Assembly: GCF_003248605.1 (NCBI RefSeq) | Contig: NZ_QFPF01000105.1 | Span: forward strand, 1 to 8,499 | Reading direction: 5' to 3' | Length of the DNA: 8,499 nucleotides | Source of the DNA: Microbacterium sp. | GTDB lineage: Bacteria; Actinomycetota; Actinomycetes; Actinomycetales; Microbacteriaceae | Part shown: positions 1-7,132 of the stretch, piece by piece | How the letters are laid out: each line of letters starts with the position of its first letter | How positions within the stretch are numbered: the stretch's first letter is position 1 | The notes under the pieces: generated by a model | What the model saw: only the letters and a program-made list of their open reading frames with translations | Database searches by the model: none | What the model was told of the DNA's origin: nothing | Position numbers and translations under genes: made by a program

Positions 1-1525
1 TCCACGTGAACTGGTCGAGGAAGTTGCCCGATGAACTCGAGAATACATTCCCTTCAGCAAAATCCCAGACCATCGGGATGGCTTGGCGGGCGAAGAGATG
101 CCCGATTCCTTCGTTCTTTGTGTCGCTTCGCCAACTGCATAACCGGTTGCTGTAGTCAGTTTGCTTTGAGACGCCGAACGCAAGGTACGTAGCGATCGCG
201 TCGGCGTATGCAATAGCGCCCGTTCCGCCGTCCTCCAAGCGATCCCCAGCCGAAAGCCCAGCTGCTTGAGCGTCTGACAGCGCCTTCTCTCGCGCCTCGC
301 CGACCAAGTCGCTCAATGTAGTCAGCGCCACAAGCTGACGATTGGTGAACAGATCTGCCCAGGTGTTGAGGCCGTAGTTGGGCGTCTTGAAATCTCGTGG
401 GTTCTTCGGAAGGTTGCCTTCCGGCACATCGGCTGGTCGCTCCACCGCCGCCACTTTGGTGTGTTCTGGAGTCGGCGTCACGTACACGCGTCCGCGTTTC
501 GCCTCGCCCACGACCGCCATGAGGTGTACCCCCATCCGCCCAGCGCGACCCTCTTCGCGGATGTAGTTGAGTGACATGGGTGTGCCATCGCTGATCGCGA
601 CCGCGCCTTGGCGGCCGATTGTCCCATCGTCGTCGCCTCTCGGCCCGTCCGCATCGTGACGCACTTCGTAGCGCACCGCACCGTCGACAACTTCGGCATG
701 GATCCAGGACTCTTTGCCCTTCTTCTTACTCAGCCACCATGAGCGCACGAGCGGTACATCGATCGGGTTCGCCGGGTTGGGGCTCTTGACCGTGCGGGCC
801 CAGATCCACGCGATGACAGTGTGCTCAGTGCCACCTTCCGCCGTCACCTTGGGATAGAGGTGCCCGATCCGTCTCTCGGCCTCGTCGCGCATCCACTCGC
901 CATAGCGGCGAACGTCCTCGGCGAGCCCCTCCGCACGACGCCACCCCATCCGAGTGCTCGAGGCATTCGGGAACACAGGTGCCCTTCCGGAGAACCTAGT
1001 CGGGATCTCGATGAGAGCCTTGTTGATTAGCACTGCCAGCGGGTTCAGATCGCTGGCGTGAGCCTCCAACCCGAGTCGCTGCGCTTCGAGTGGGATCGCG
1101 CCGCCACCTGCGAATGGATCTAGTACCGCGGGAAGCTGGCCATCATTCGACTTGCGGATCTCGCTACGCGCCTGCTCGAGGAGCTTCTCATCGTTGCTGT
1201 TCTCCCAGGCAACGAGCCTCGTCATCAGTGCATGCAAACGGGCGCGCTCCACATCCTGCTCCTCGACGGTGGGGAACTCTTCCGGGCGTGACGATGGATC
1301 GTCAACGAGCTGCGCGAACAGGACCGCGCGTGCTGCCGCGAGCGGGCGCCGCGCCCAGTAGATGTGTAGCGTCGACGGGTGCCCATGCCGGATCGACTTC
1401 TCGCGCGACGCCTCGGCGTTGATGGCTTCGAGTGGCAGAGATGTCTCGATGAGCTTCTTCTTGGGTGTCGCGTTCACTAGTGCATCTCTCATGGCTAGGG
1501 TGGTCGGCTCGATCGGGCTGATCAT
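1..1525 (-). CDS. DUF1156-family DNA methyltransferase, N-terminal part (runs off left edge)
   Basis: This is a probable N6-adenine-type DNA methyltransferase of the DUF1156 family, presumably the modification arm of a defence system. The reverse strand is open for 508 codons from an ATG at 1525 to the window edge, with no stop. Residues about 20-75 carry the DUF1156 N-terminal block: SLPLEAINAEASREKS, then RHGHPSTLH (46-54), then WARRPLAAARAVLFAQ. A SAM-binding motif I, DPFAGGGAIPLEA, begins at D136 and is followed by HASDLNPLAV. The catalytic (D/N)PPY motif is not in the visible part; in this family it comes later, so it should lie left of the window. The start overlaps the helicase stop as ATGA, and GGAGG lies 9 nt upstream, so the ATG at 1525 is preferred over the one at 1492. 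Composition falls toward the edge: 96 of the first 180 bases are G or C, and there is a rare TTA codon at residue 462. The family call is firm. Target base and sequence are unknown. Confidence 0.93.
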   Translation of the reverse strand, partial: MISPIEPTTLAMRDALVNATPKKKLIETSLPLEAINAEASREKSIRHGHPSTLHIYWARRPLAAARAVLFAQLVDDPSSRPEEFPTVEEQDVERARLHALMTRLVAWENSNDEKLLEQARSEIRKSNDGQLPAVLDPFAGGGAIPLEAQRLGLEAHASDLNPLAVLINKALIEIPTRFSGRAPVFPNASSTRMGWRRAEGLAEDVRRYGEWMRDEAERRIGHLYPKVTAEGGTEHTVIAWIWARTVKSPNPANPIDVPLVRSWWLSKKKGKESWIHAEVVDGAVRYEVRHDADGPRGDDDGTIGRQGAVAISDGTPMSLNYIREEGRAGRMGVHLMAVVGEAKRGRVYVTPTPEHTKVAAVERPADVPEGNLPKNPRDFKTPNYGLNTWADLFTNRQLVALTTLSDLVGEAREKALSDAQAAGLSAGDRLEDGGTGAIAYADAIATYLAFGVSKQTDYSNRLCSWRSDTKNEGIGHLFARQAIPMVWDFAEGNVFSSSSGNFLDQFTW

Positions 1526-4500
1526 CGCGGCGGGCCTCCGCGGTCCCAGTAGTCGCGCCACTCCTCGTTGTACGAGCGGGTTGTCGCGGACGGCTCGATG
1601 TGGGTGAATGCGTCGAGCACGTAGCGGAGTCGGTCCCGCTTCTCGCCATCCGGCGAGACGAGCACGAGGGCGAGTCGGTGGCGGTCGCCTTGCGTCTGGG
1701 CGAAGGTGACTTCGTTTGTCGTGATGGTGAAGGTGTCGGATCCCTCGATCCGGCCCTTCACTTCGATGTAGTGGATGCGCCCGTCGGCATCGAAAGACTG
1801 GATGTCGTAGCCCGGGTTGTTCCGGGGCATCTCGCGTGGCGTGCGGCCGAGTGCATGTTCAGCGGCAAGGACGGCCTCGACTGCTCGGCGTTCGACGAGT
1901 TCGGTCTCGCGCGCGAAGGTCTTGGGTGTGGCAGTCTCGTCGCCGACCGACAGCTGCTGGCTCGGCACAACGAGCGCTGACCCACGGACGACCGCGGGCA
2001 ACGCGACGAGTTGCGTGCTTTCGTCGAGCGCGCGGAGCCGCTTCTCGAGTCGTTCGTCGAGTTGGCGTGCTCGTTGGAGCGCGGCTTCTGCGCGGATGCG
2101 GCCGATGGTCCCGGCGCGTTCGAGAGCTTCGAGGCGGTTGTGCTCGCGATCCCAGTGGTTGATCTCGGCGAGCAGTCGCTCTTTGACCTGCACGCGGGTG
2201 CGGTCGACGTCTACTAGGAGCTGAGCGCTGAGCTCCTCCATGCGGGGGGCGAGTCCGTCGCGGTATGCCCACGCGCGGATGGATCGTTCGTGGTCGCTCT
2301 TCGCCCATTCGGCGTCAAGGACCTCCGCGATTGCATCGGCCTCGTCGGGGTCTGGTGCGTCGTAGTCGAGGTACGGGGGCGCGGCTGCCAACGTCACGTC
2401 GCCTGCGGTGTCGAGGACGGGGTAATCGAAGTGGTGCGAGACAGTGTCGGGGTCGGGTGTGGCGTTCTGGATACGCTGCTCGACCGCGTAAAGCAGCCCC
2501 GTGCGATCGGACTGCTGTTCGCGACGGTCGACAAACACCGTCCCGCGCTTGAGCACTGGCCCCAGGTCTTCGATGGTGAGGTCGATGACCGCTTGCAGCA
2601 GCGGGTGGCCGGGGGCGAGGAGCGCCGCCTCCGTCTGATTCTCGGGGCGAACGAGTGAGGTCTCGAACGTGGCTCTTTCGTACCGCTCCGGCACGGGCGC
2701 CCACCGGTTGAGTCTGCGTGCCGTGTCGATGACGCGCTGCGGTACCCGCGTGATCTCGTATCGACCCTTCTCGCGCCGACGGATGCGGCCGCCGAGGCGT
2801 TCGAAGGCGGGGAGGAAGAATGCCGCGATGTATCCGGGCTGCAGGCGTCGCTCGCGGGCCTTCTCCATCCGCTCACAGATCTCTTCGAGGTTGAGTGAGG
2901 AGTACATCTCGGGGTGCAGGGCGCGTTCGGCGACCATGGTGTCGAGCCCTTGGGCGACGCTCGCGTCGATGACGCGGTCGAGCTCGGCCTTGCGTTCGGG
3001 CTCGTCACCGTACCGGATCGCTTCGATCAGCAGTTCACGGAGCGACTTCTCCTGGAAAGCATCCGCATCGCCGAGGACGTTGAAGAGATTGCCGTTGTAC
3101 GCGATCGACATCTGGTCGATCTTCGACAGCAACCGGGTGAACACGTCCCCTTCGCGAGTGTCTTTCGCGACCATGTTCCACAGGTGGCACACTTCGCGCT
3201 GGCCAATGCGGTGGATGCGGCCGAAGCGCTGCTCGATCCGGTTGGGGTTCCATGGAAGGTCGTAGTTGACCATGAGATGCGCGCGTTGCAGGTTGAGGCC
3301 TTCACCCGCGGCATCCGTCGCCAACAGCACGACGGTATTTCGGTCGTATGTGAACTGCTCGCGCGCCGCTTTGCGATCTTCGCGGCGGGTGCCACCGTGA
3401 ATGGTGATGACTGACTCGGGGCGTCCCAGCTGTGTCGTGATCTTCTGCCGCAGGTAGTCCAGTGTGTCCTTGTGCTCGGTGAAGATGATGATCTTGCGCG
3501 GCTCGCCGGAGTCGTCGTGGACGAGGAGCTGCTCGTCGAGGATCGCGCGCAGCTGCACCCACTTCTTATCGTCGTCGAGCAGTCGAACTCGACGGGCGAC
3601 ACGGATGAGGTCTTCGAGGATCGCGATCTCCGCGCGGAGCTCTCCGATCGACTCCGCGGCGGTGGCGAGGTCCACGACTTCGTCGACGCGCGCTTCGAAC
3701 TGTGCGCGCTCCTCCTCGGCGACCTCCTCGTCGAGGTCGTCGAACAGGTCGGGATCGAAGCTCGGAATCGTGTTGGACGCGTCCTCGAAGTCGAGAGTCA
3801 CGCGGCCCGTCGACCACTCGTCGATGGTCGCGGTCATCGAGGTGCTGTACCGTGCCTCGTCGGTCGCGCGCTGCCATTCGCGCAGACGCGTCTCAAGTCT
3901 CACCTGGCGTCGCTCAAGCGATCGGAGGATCGCTTCGGGGCTCGAGGCGAGGCGTCTCTGCAGAACGGTGAGTGCGAACCCCACGTTGTTGCCGCGCTTC
4001 TTGTCGCCCGACTGCGCGAGGCGTTCCGCGCGGCCCATCTCGGTGCGGACGTAGCCGGTGACGAGTTCGTACAGTTCGCGTTCTGCGTCGCTGAGCTCGT
4101 ACTCGACCGTGTAGGCGCGGCGTTCCGGGAACAGTGGTTTGCCCTCGAAGGTGAGGAGCTCCTCCTTCACCATTCGGCGCATCAGTCCACGCGTGTCGGT
4201 CCGATGAACGCCGGCGCGGAACTGTCCCTCGAACCGATCCCGGTCCAGCAGCGACATGAACAGCTGGAAGTCCTCTTCCTTCCCGGCGTGCGGTGTCGCG
4301 GTCATCAGGAGGACGTTGTGGGCGGTCTCAGCGAGCAGTCGGCCGAGCCGGAACCGCTTCGTCTCGTCGACTTGACCCGCCCAGGAGGAGTAATGCGCCG
4401 ACATGCGGTGCGCCTCGTCTACAACGACCGCGTCCCACGTCACGTCGGAGAGCTGCTCGATCAGGTCGTCGCTGCGGGAAAGCTGGTCCATCCGTGCGAT

Positions 4501-5121
4501 CAGGAACGGGTGCTCGGCGAACACGTTGCGGCCCTCCGCGTCGTCGACCATCTGGCGGTTGAAGATCTCGAACGAGAGATCGAACTTCTGCGACAGCTCT
4601 TCACGCCACTGCTCCACCAGGCCGCCGGGAGCGACGATCAGCGCACGCTCGCAATCGGCACGGAGGATGAGCTCCTTCAGATAGAGGCCGGCCATGATCG
4701 TCTTGCCGGCGCCGGGGTCGTCGGCGAGCAGGAACCGCAGCGGAATTCGTGGGAGGAGCTCTTCGTAGACCGCGCGGATCTGGTGTGGCAGTGGGTCGAC
4801 GTCCGAACTATTCACCGCCGCCATCGGGTCGTAGAGCGCGGCGTACTTGATGCGCAGCGCCTCGGCCGCAAGCCGGAACTCGTGAGGGTCGCCGTCGAAC
4901 GCGGGTGCGTTACCCAGCTCCGTGACTAGTTCCAGCTTGCCGGCATCCGCATCGGTGACCATGCGTTCACCGGTGCGGCCGGAGTCGTCACGGAAGAAAA
5001 TCTCGACGAGTGCATCATCCAGCGGCGTCACGCCGACGAGCGTCACCGACTGCCCGGGCATGACGCCACGCAGGCGTTGCCCAGCGCGCAGCGAGGCGAG
5101 CGTCACCGCAGGTTCATCCAC
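1522..5121 (-). CDS. SNF2-type superfamily 2 helicase/translocase with C-terminal DUF3883 domain
   Basis: This is a 1199-residue DNA-dependent ATPase of the SNF2/DEAD-like type, probably the translocase of a defence module. From the GTG start, residues 1-70 form a small beta-rich domain typical of these helicases. The ATPase motifs follow in order: PLPHQ (Q114), Walker A DDPGAGKT (134-141), Walker B VVVDEAH (232-238), MTATPH (273-278), motif IV IIIFTEHKDTLDYL (544-557), motif V ATDAAGEGLNLQ (601-612) and motif VI QRFGRIHRIGQ (631-641). An acidic, helical insert occupies roughly 440-510. The C-terminus is a DUF3883 domain: NPGYDIQS (1102-1109), IEVKGR (1119-1124) and TTNE (1134-1137). D1106, E1120 and K1122 have the spacing of a PD-(D/E)xK-like site; whether it cuts DNA is unknown. 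The frame stays open up to an ATG at 5211, but GTG 5121 is chosen because AGGGGAGG sits 6 nt upstream and the domain begins there. The gene overlaps the methyltransferase by 4 nt. It differs from a bare DISARM-style SNF2 helicase by the DUF3883 tail. Confidence 0.95.
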   Translation of the reverse strand: MDEPAVTLASLRAGQRLRGVMPGQSVTLVGVTPLDDALVEIFFRDDSGRTGERMVTDADAGKLELVTELGNAPAFDGDPHEFRLAAEALRIKYAALYDPMAAVNSSDVDPLPHQIRAVYEELLPRIPLRFLLADDPGAGKTIMAGLYLKELILRADCERALIVAPGGLVEQWREELSQKFDLSFEIFNRQMVDDAEGRNVFAEHPFLIARMDQLSRSDDLIEQLSDVTWDAVVVDEAHRMSAHYSSWAGQVDETKRFRLGRLLAETAHNVLLMTATPHAGKEEDFQLFMSLLDRDRFEGQFRAGVHRTDTRGLMRRMVKEELLTFEGKPLFPERRAYTVEYELSDAERELYELVTGYVRTEMGRAERLAQSGDKKRGNNVGFALTVLQRRLASSPEAILRSLERRQVRLETRLREWQRATDEARYSTSMTATIDEWSTGRVTLDFEDASNTIPSFDPDLFDDLDEEVAEEERAQFEARVDEVVDLATAAESIGELRAEIAILEDLIRVARRVRLLDDDKKWVQLRAILDEQLLVHDDSGEPRKIIIFTEHKDTLDYLRQKITTQLGRPESVITIHGGTRREDRKAAREQFTYDRNTVVLLATDAAGEGLNLQRAHLMVNYDLPWNPNRIEQRFGRIHRIGQREVCHLWNMVAKDTREGDVFTRLLSKIDQMSIAYNGNLFNVLGDADAFQEKSLRELLIEAIRYGDEPERKAELDRVIDASVAQGLDTMVAERALHPEMYSSLNLEEICERMEKARERRLQPGYIAAFFLPAFERLGGRIRRREKGRYEITRVPQRVIDTARRLNRWAPVPERYERATFETSLVRPENQTEAALLAPGHPLLQAVIDLTIEDLGPVLKRGTVFVDRREQQSDRTGLLYAVEQRIQNATPDPDTVSHHFDYPVLDTAGDVTLAAAPPYLDYDAPDPDEADAIAEVLDAEWAKSDHERSIRAWAYRDGLAPRMEELSAQLLVDVDRTRVQVKERLLAEINHWDREHNRLEALERAGTIGRIRAEAALQRARQLDERLEKRLRALDESTQLVALPAVVRGSALVVPSQQLSVGDETATPKTFARETELVERRAVEAVLAAEHALGRTPREMPRNNPGYDIQSFDADGRIHYIEVKGRIEGSDTFTITTNEVTFAQTQGDRHRLALVLVSPDGEKRDRLRYVLDAFTHIEPSATTRSYNEEWRDYWDRGGPPR
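1535..1539 (-). promoter_or_regulatory. Ribosome binding site of the methyltransferase gene
   Basis: The minus strand reads GGAGG here, 9 nt before the ATG at 1525 and inside the last codons of the helicase gene. It supports the overlapping start over the next in-frame ATG at 1492, which has no such sequence. Together with the ATGA overlap it suggests translational coupling of the two proteins. Confidence 0.6.
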
Positions 5122-5127
5122 GTGGTT

Positions 5128-5135
5128 CCTCCCCT
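5128..5135 (-). promoter_or_regulatory. Strong ribosome binding site fixing the helicase start at GTG 5121
   Basis: The minus strand reads AGGGGAGG, with six bases (AACCAC) before the GTG at 5121. It is the best Shine-Dalgarno sequence in the window. It argues against the longer reading from 5211, which would add 30 residues with no domain content and overlap the preceding gene by 20 nt. Confidence 0.75.
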
Positions 5136-5191
5136 GGAAAATGGCAAGTCGATCAGGATACGTCGCGCCGCCGACATCTCGGCCGGCAGAG

Positions 5192-5374
5192 TCAATCCGG
5201 CGATCCGGCATCCCCCTTGCGCACCCAGTCGTCGACCTCGCTCGCCTGGAACTTCCACAGACGCCCGACCTTGTGCGCCGGCATCCCCTTCTCGGAGATC
5301 CAGGCGTAGACCGTGTCTTTGGTCACGCCCAAGTGCTCAGCGATGTCGTCGGCAGAGAGCCACGGCTCGGACAT
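5192..5374 (-). CDS. Small excisionase-type helix-turn-helix DNA-binding protein
   Basis: This 60-residue protein is almost entirely one MerR-like/excisionase winged helix-turn-helix (the HTH_17 type). Residues 6-26 (LSADDIAEHLGVTKDTVYAW and on) form the helix-turn-helix. The wing is KVGRLWKFQASEVDDWV (35-51), with the usual aromatic and basic residues. Proteins of this size act as recombination directionality factors, or as DNA-binding or regulatory partners of nearby genes. Its stop lies 70 bp before the helicase start on the same strand, so it may lead that operon and control it. No integrase is visible in the window, which makes a local regulator or a subunit of the helicase system at least as likely as an excisionase. 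The ATG at 5374 is the only workable start: an in-frame ATG 12 nt upstream is closed by a stop after three codons. The ribosome site is weak (GGGGGCG). Confidence 0.87.
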   Translation of the reverse strand: MSEPWLSADDIAEHLGVTKDTVYAWISEKGMPAHKVGRLWKFQASEVDDWVRKGDAGSPD

Positions 5375-5396
5375 TCACGCCCCCATGCGGATTGAG

Positions 5397-5410
5397 CCGG
5401 ATGTATCCGG
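5397..5410. promoter_or_regulatory. Short palindrome ahead of the small HTH gene, possible operator
   Basis: CCGGAT-gt-ATCCGG is a perfect 6-bp inverted repeat around two bases, in the 48-bp gap between the phosphoesterase stop and the HTH start. Its position 23 bp before the HTH start codon suits an operator, perhaps autoregulatory. It is short and GC-rich, so chance is a real alternative. No convincing promoter hexamers accompany it. Confidence 0.3.
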
Positions 5411-5422
5411 GTATGGCCGATC

Positions 5423-6232
5423 CTATCGGGAACCCTGACCGTCGTCGCCTTTGACTTGCTCGACGTCGTCGACGGCGGCCAGCAGTTCTTCGAGGTGCAT
5501 GTGAAGTTCGTCGAAGGCCTGCATGAAGAACATCAAGTCCATGCTCGATGGCGGCGTGTCGTCCAGGTCGGCGATGACCTCCCGTGCCTCGCGGACTGCA
5601 GTCTGCAGCCGCGTCTCGATTTCAGGCAAGCCGCGGATCCAGGCGTCGATCACGCTGAACGGGATCGGCGCGAAGTCGTGAGCGTCGACGCCCACGTGGA
5701 ACTGATGACCGTTCGGGCCGTGGTCGCGCGCGTGGGTGTGCCCGTGGAGGAGCGGGATGCCGTCGTCCCAGCGGGGGCGATGTGATGTGTGACGATCGGT
5801 GGGCTGGCTGTCGCCAGCGTAGGGATAGTGCGAGGCGATGATCCTGTACCCGTGGCGGGTTCCCTCGATGACCTCCGGGAGGATCTCCCAGCCCGCCGCT
5901 TCGTACATGGGCAGGAATCGCTCGATGGCTCTCTTCGACTGCGTCGCGGGCGAGACGCGGTCGTGGTTGCCGGGGACGAGGAGTCGGCGTCCGTGCAGGT
6001 GCGCGGTGAGCGGAAGGGATTCAGCGATCGCTCCGAGCGCGAGATCTCCCAGGTGCAGCACGACGGAGTCAGGAGCGACAACGTCGTTCCATCGGCCAAT
6101 CAGCGCGGCATCCATCTCCGCGACGGTTGAGAAGGGACGGTCGGCGAGCTCGCTGATGCGGGCATGACTGAAGTGGGTGTCAGAGGTCACGAAGTCGACT
6201 TGGTCGAAGTCGAACCAGGGGTACTCACGCAT
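5423..6232 (-). CDS. Calcineurin-like metallophosphoesterase
   Basis: This 269-residue cytoplasmic phosphoesterase (no signal peptide or membrane segment) has the complete two-metal active site of the family. The motifs are SDTHFSH with D18 and H20, LGD with D63, the catalytic GNHD (88-91), SHYP with H135, and HGHTH (163-167). The closest style is the small bacterial phosphohydrolases that begin with DTHFSH and contain RPFSTVAEMD followed by LGD. These are usually of unknown substrate; candidates include nucleotides, cyclic nucleotides, phosphoesters or nucleic acid ends. A C-terminal extension (about 200-269) is helical and acidic. The frame remains open to 6478, but that extra part reads the preceding gene out of frame, and the catalytic domain begins with MREYPW, so ATG 6232 is used. 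It overlaps the stop of the preceding gene by 8 nt (ATGCGTGA), and there is no good ribosome site of its own, which points to translational coupling. Confidence 0.92.
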   Translation of the reverse strand: MREYPWFDFDQVDFVTSDTHFSHARISELADRPFSTVAEMDAALIGRWNDVVAPDSVVLHLGDLALGAIAESLPLTAHLHGRRLLVPGNHDRVSPATQSKRAIERFLPMYEAAGWEILPEVIEGTRHGYRIIASHYPYAGDSQPTDRHTSHRPRWDDGIPLLHGHTHARDHGPNGHQFHVGVDAHDFAPIPFSVIDAWIRGLPEIETRLQTAVREAREVIADLDDTPPSSMDLMFFMQAFDELHMHLEELLAAVDDVEQVKGDDGQGSR

Positions 6233-6632
6233 CGCCAGGATCCGGGGCGTCGGGATCCATCTCGAAGGCTCGAAGCAGCGCTCGTTCGAGGTCGCTGACC
6301 GGCTCCGGCGGCATCCCAGCGATCTCGTCACGCAGCTGACCGAGAGCGGCCTCGATCGCGGTCCGATGCTCGTCGCGCCAGGCGCGAACGCTCGGATCGC
6401 GCAGGACTCCGTCGTCACGACTGCCCGGATAGTCGAGCAGGAGCTCGGTCTCGATCGCCGACGCCATTGCGCGTGCATCGACTGCGCTGGTCATGCGGAG
6501 AACCGAGAGGTGGGTCGCGGCGTCCGAGCCCGACACCTCGACGAGGTAGCGCTGGATATCGCCATCCTCGCCGTGCGTGGTAGCGACGAGCGAGACCGTG
6601 ACCGTACGGCCTGCGATTGAGATCTCGCGCAT
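6225..6632 (-). CDS. Unrecognised 135-residue protein, coupled to the phosphoesterase
   Basis: I do not recognise this family. The first half looks like beta strands (REISIAGRTVTVSLVATT, then IQRYLVEVSG). The second half is helical and charged, with a tail rich in Asp and Pro. There is no signal peptide, membrane segment or cysteine. The start is well supported: GAGGAGG lies 4 nt before the ATG at 6632. The stop lies 8 nt inside the phosphoesterase gene, so the two are probably co-translated and may interact or act in one pathway. It sits 47 bp after the stop of the preceding unknown gene. Codon use matches its neighbours. It is likely a real gene because the start site, coupling and composition agree. 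Function is open. Confidence 0.75.
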   Translation of the reverse strand: MREISIAGRTVTVSLVATTHGEDGDIQRYLVEVSGSDAATHLSVLRMTSAVDARAMASAIETELLLDYPGSRDDGVLRDPSVRAWRDEHRTAIEAALGQLRDEIAGMPPEPVSDLERALLRAFEMDPDAPDPGDA

Positions 6633-6636
6633 GCTT

Positions 6637-6643
6637 CCTCCTC
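6637..6643 (-). promoter_or_regulatory. Ribosome binding site of the 135-residue protein
   Basis: The minus strand reads GAGGAGG, ending 4 nt before the ATG at 6632. It is the clear translational entry point for the two-gene coupled pair (unknown protein plus phosphoesterase) and supports the choice of start. Confidence 0.6.
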
Positions 6644-6679
6644 GACGTAGAACCGGCCAACCTATCAGGCGGTGATGGA

Positions 6680-7120
6680 TCAGTCAGTCTCCGGCTCGGG
6701 ATAGATTCGTCCCGGCCGTACGACGTCGTCGTGTCCGGGGATGAAGGCGATCGCGCCCAGTCGGGTCCAGTAGCTGATCAGCCAGCGTTGGATGAGCTCG
6801 GTCTGTTCGCGGCGTTCGAGGAGTGTCCGTCCCGGGTCTTCGATGACGTCGCCCCACGCGATGCTCGTGAACATCGCGTTCAAGAGTTCGGTGCACGACG
6901 GCCCAGTGCCATGTGTGTCCCACCATGCGATCGTCAACCTGCCGGCTTGGGCTGCGGTGCTGGATCCGGCGGGCTCCTCGATCGTTCCGATCAGGGCGGT
7001 GAGGTAGGGATCTTCCACCGCCATGACGAACGACTCCTGGTTGAGTTCCGCAGCGCCCATACAGTGCAGAATGCCATACAGATTAGGCCTCTCTTGGTAG
7101 TCGCGGACTGTCACCCGCAA
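6680..7120 (-). CDS. Unrecognised 146-residue protein downstream of the Xre regulator
   Basis: I do not recognise this protein. It is soluble and rich in Trp, with a central stretch AWWDTHGTGPSCTELLNAMF (about 66-85) and a helical region with ERREQTELIQRWLISYW (about 103-119). The tail is short and acidic. The WW...G...P...ELL pattern faintly recalls winged-helix segments in the C-termini of phage and plasmid primases, but I would not name it on that. The reading given starts at TTG 7120, only 12 bp after the regulator's stop, with GAGG about 10 nt upstream, which implies an operon with the regulator. An alternative start is the ATG at 7060 (MGAAELNQES). In that case the 19-bp repeat at 7072-7090 would be upstream regulatory DNA rather than codons for RPNLYG. 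I cannot decide between the starts. Confidence 0.68.
   Translation of the reverse strand: MRVTVRDYQERPNLYGILHCMGAAELNQESFVMAVEDPYLTALIGTIEEPAGSSTAAQAGRLTIAWWDTHGTGPSCTELLNAMFTSIAWGDVIEDPGRTLLERREQTELIQRWLISYWTRLGAIAFIPGHDDVVRPGRIYPEPETD
7072..7090 (+). repeat. Exact 19-bp inverted repeat, copy 1 (left of the Xre gene)
   Basis: TGCCATACAGATTAGGCCT here is the exact reverse complement of 7447-7465, so the pair brackets the Xre gene in inverted orientation, 356 bp apart. The direct match to the palindrome's left arm extends to 7092 (GATTAGGCCTCT at 7081-7092 and 7429-7440). It lies within the first codons of the 146-residue protein if that starts at TTG 7120, or just upstream if it starts at ATG 7060. 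It is probably a second binding site for the Xre protein. Confidence 0.8.
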
Positions 7121-7132
7121 CGCCGAAGTGCC

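Noticed and set aside
3472..4929. A 485-codon open frame on the plus strand opposite the helicase gene
   Set aside because: It lies antisense to the Walker A, Walker B and central region of an intact helicase. Long antisense frames are common in high-GC genes, and its protein shows no motif.
5037..5107. An 11-base direct repeat (GAGCGTCACCG) at 5037 and 5097
   Set aside because: Both copies encode similar VTL segments near the helicase start. Short coding repeats of this kind are expected by chance in GC-rich DNA.
1522..5121. Calling the helicase DrmD and the methyltransferase DrmMI of DISARM
   Set aside because: The DUF3883 tail and DUF1156 domain point to a different, related locus type, and no DrmA, DrmB or DrmC gene is in the window.
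1522..5211. Longer helicase reading from the ATG at 5211
   Set aside because: The 30 added residues show no domain, the reading overlaps the HTH gene, and the strong ribosome site lies before GTG 5121.
6233..6478. N-terminal extension of the phosphoesterase to an ATG at 6478
   Set aside because: The extension is an Arg/Ser-rich out-of-frame reading of the 135-residue gene. The phosphoesterase domain begins right after ATG 6232.
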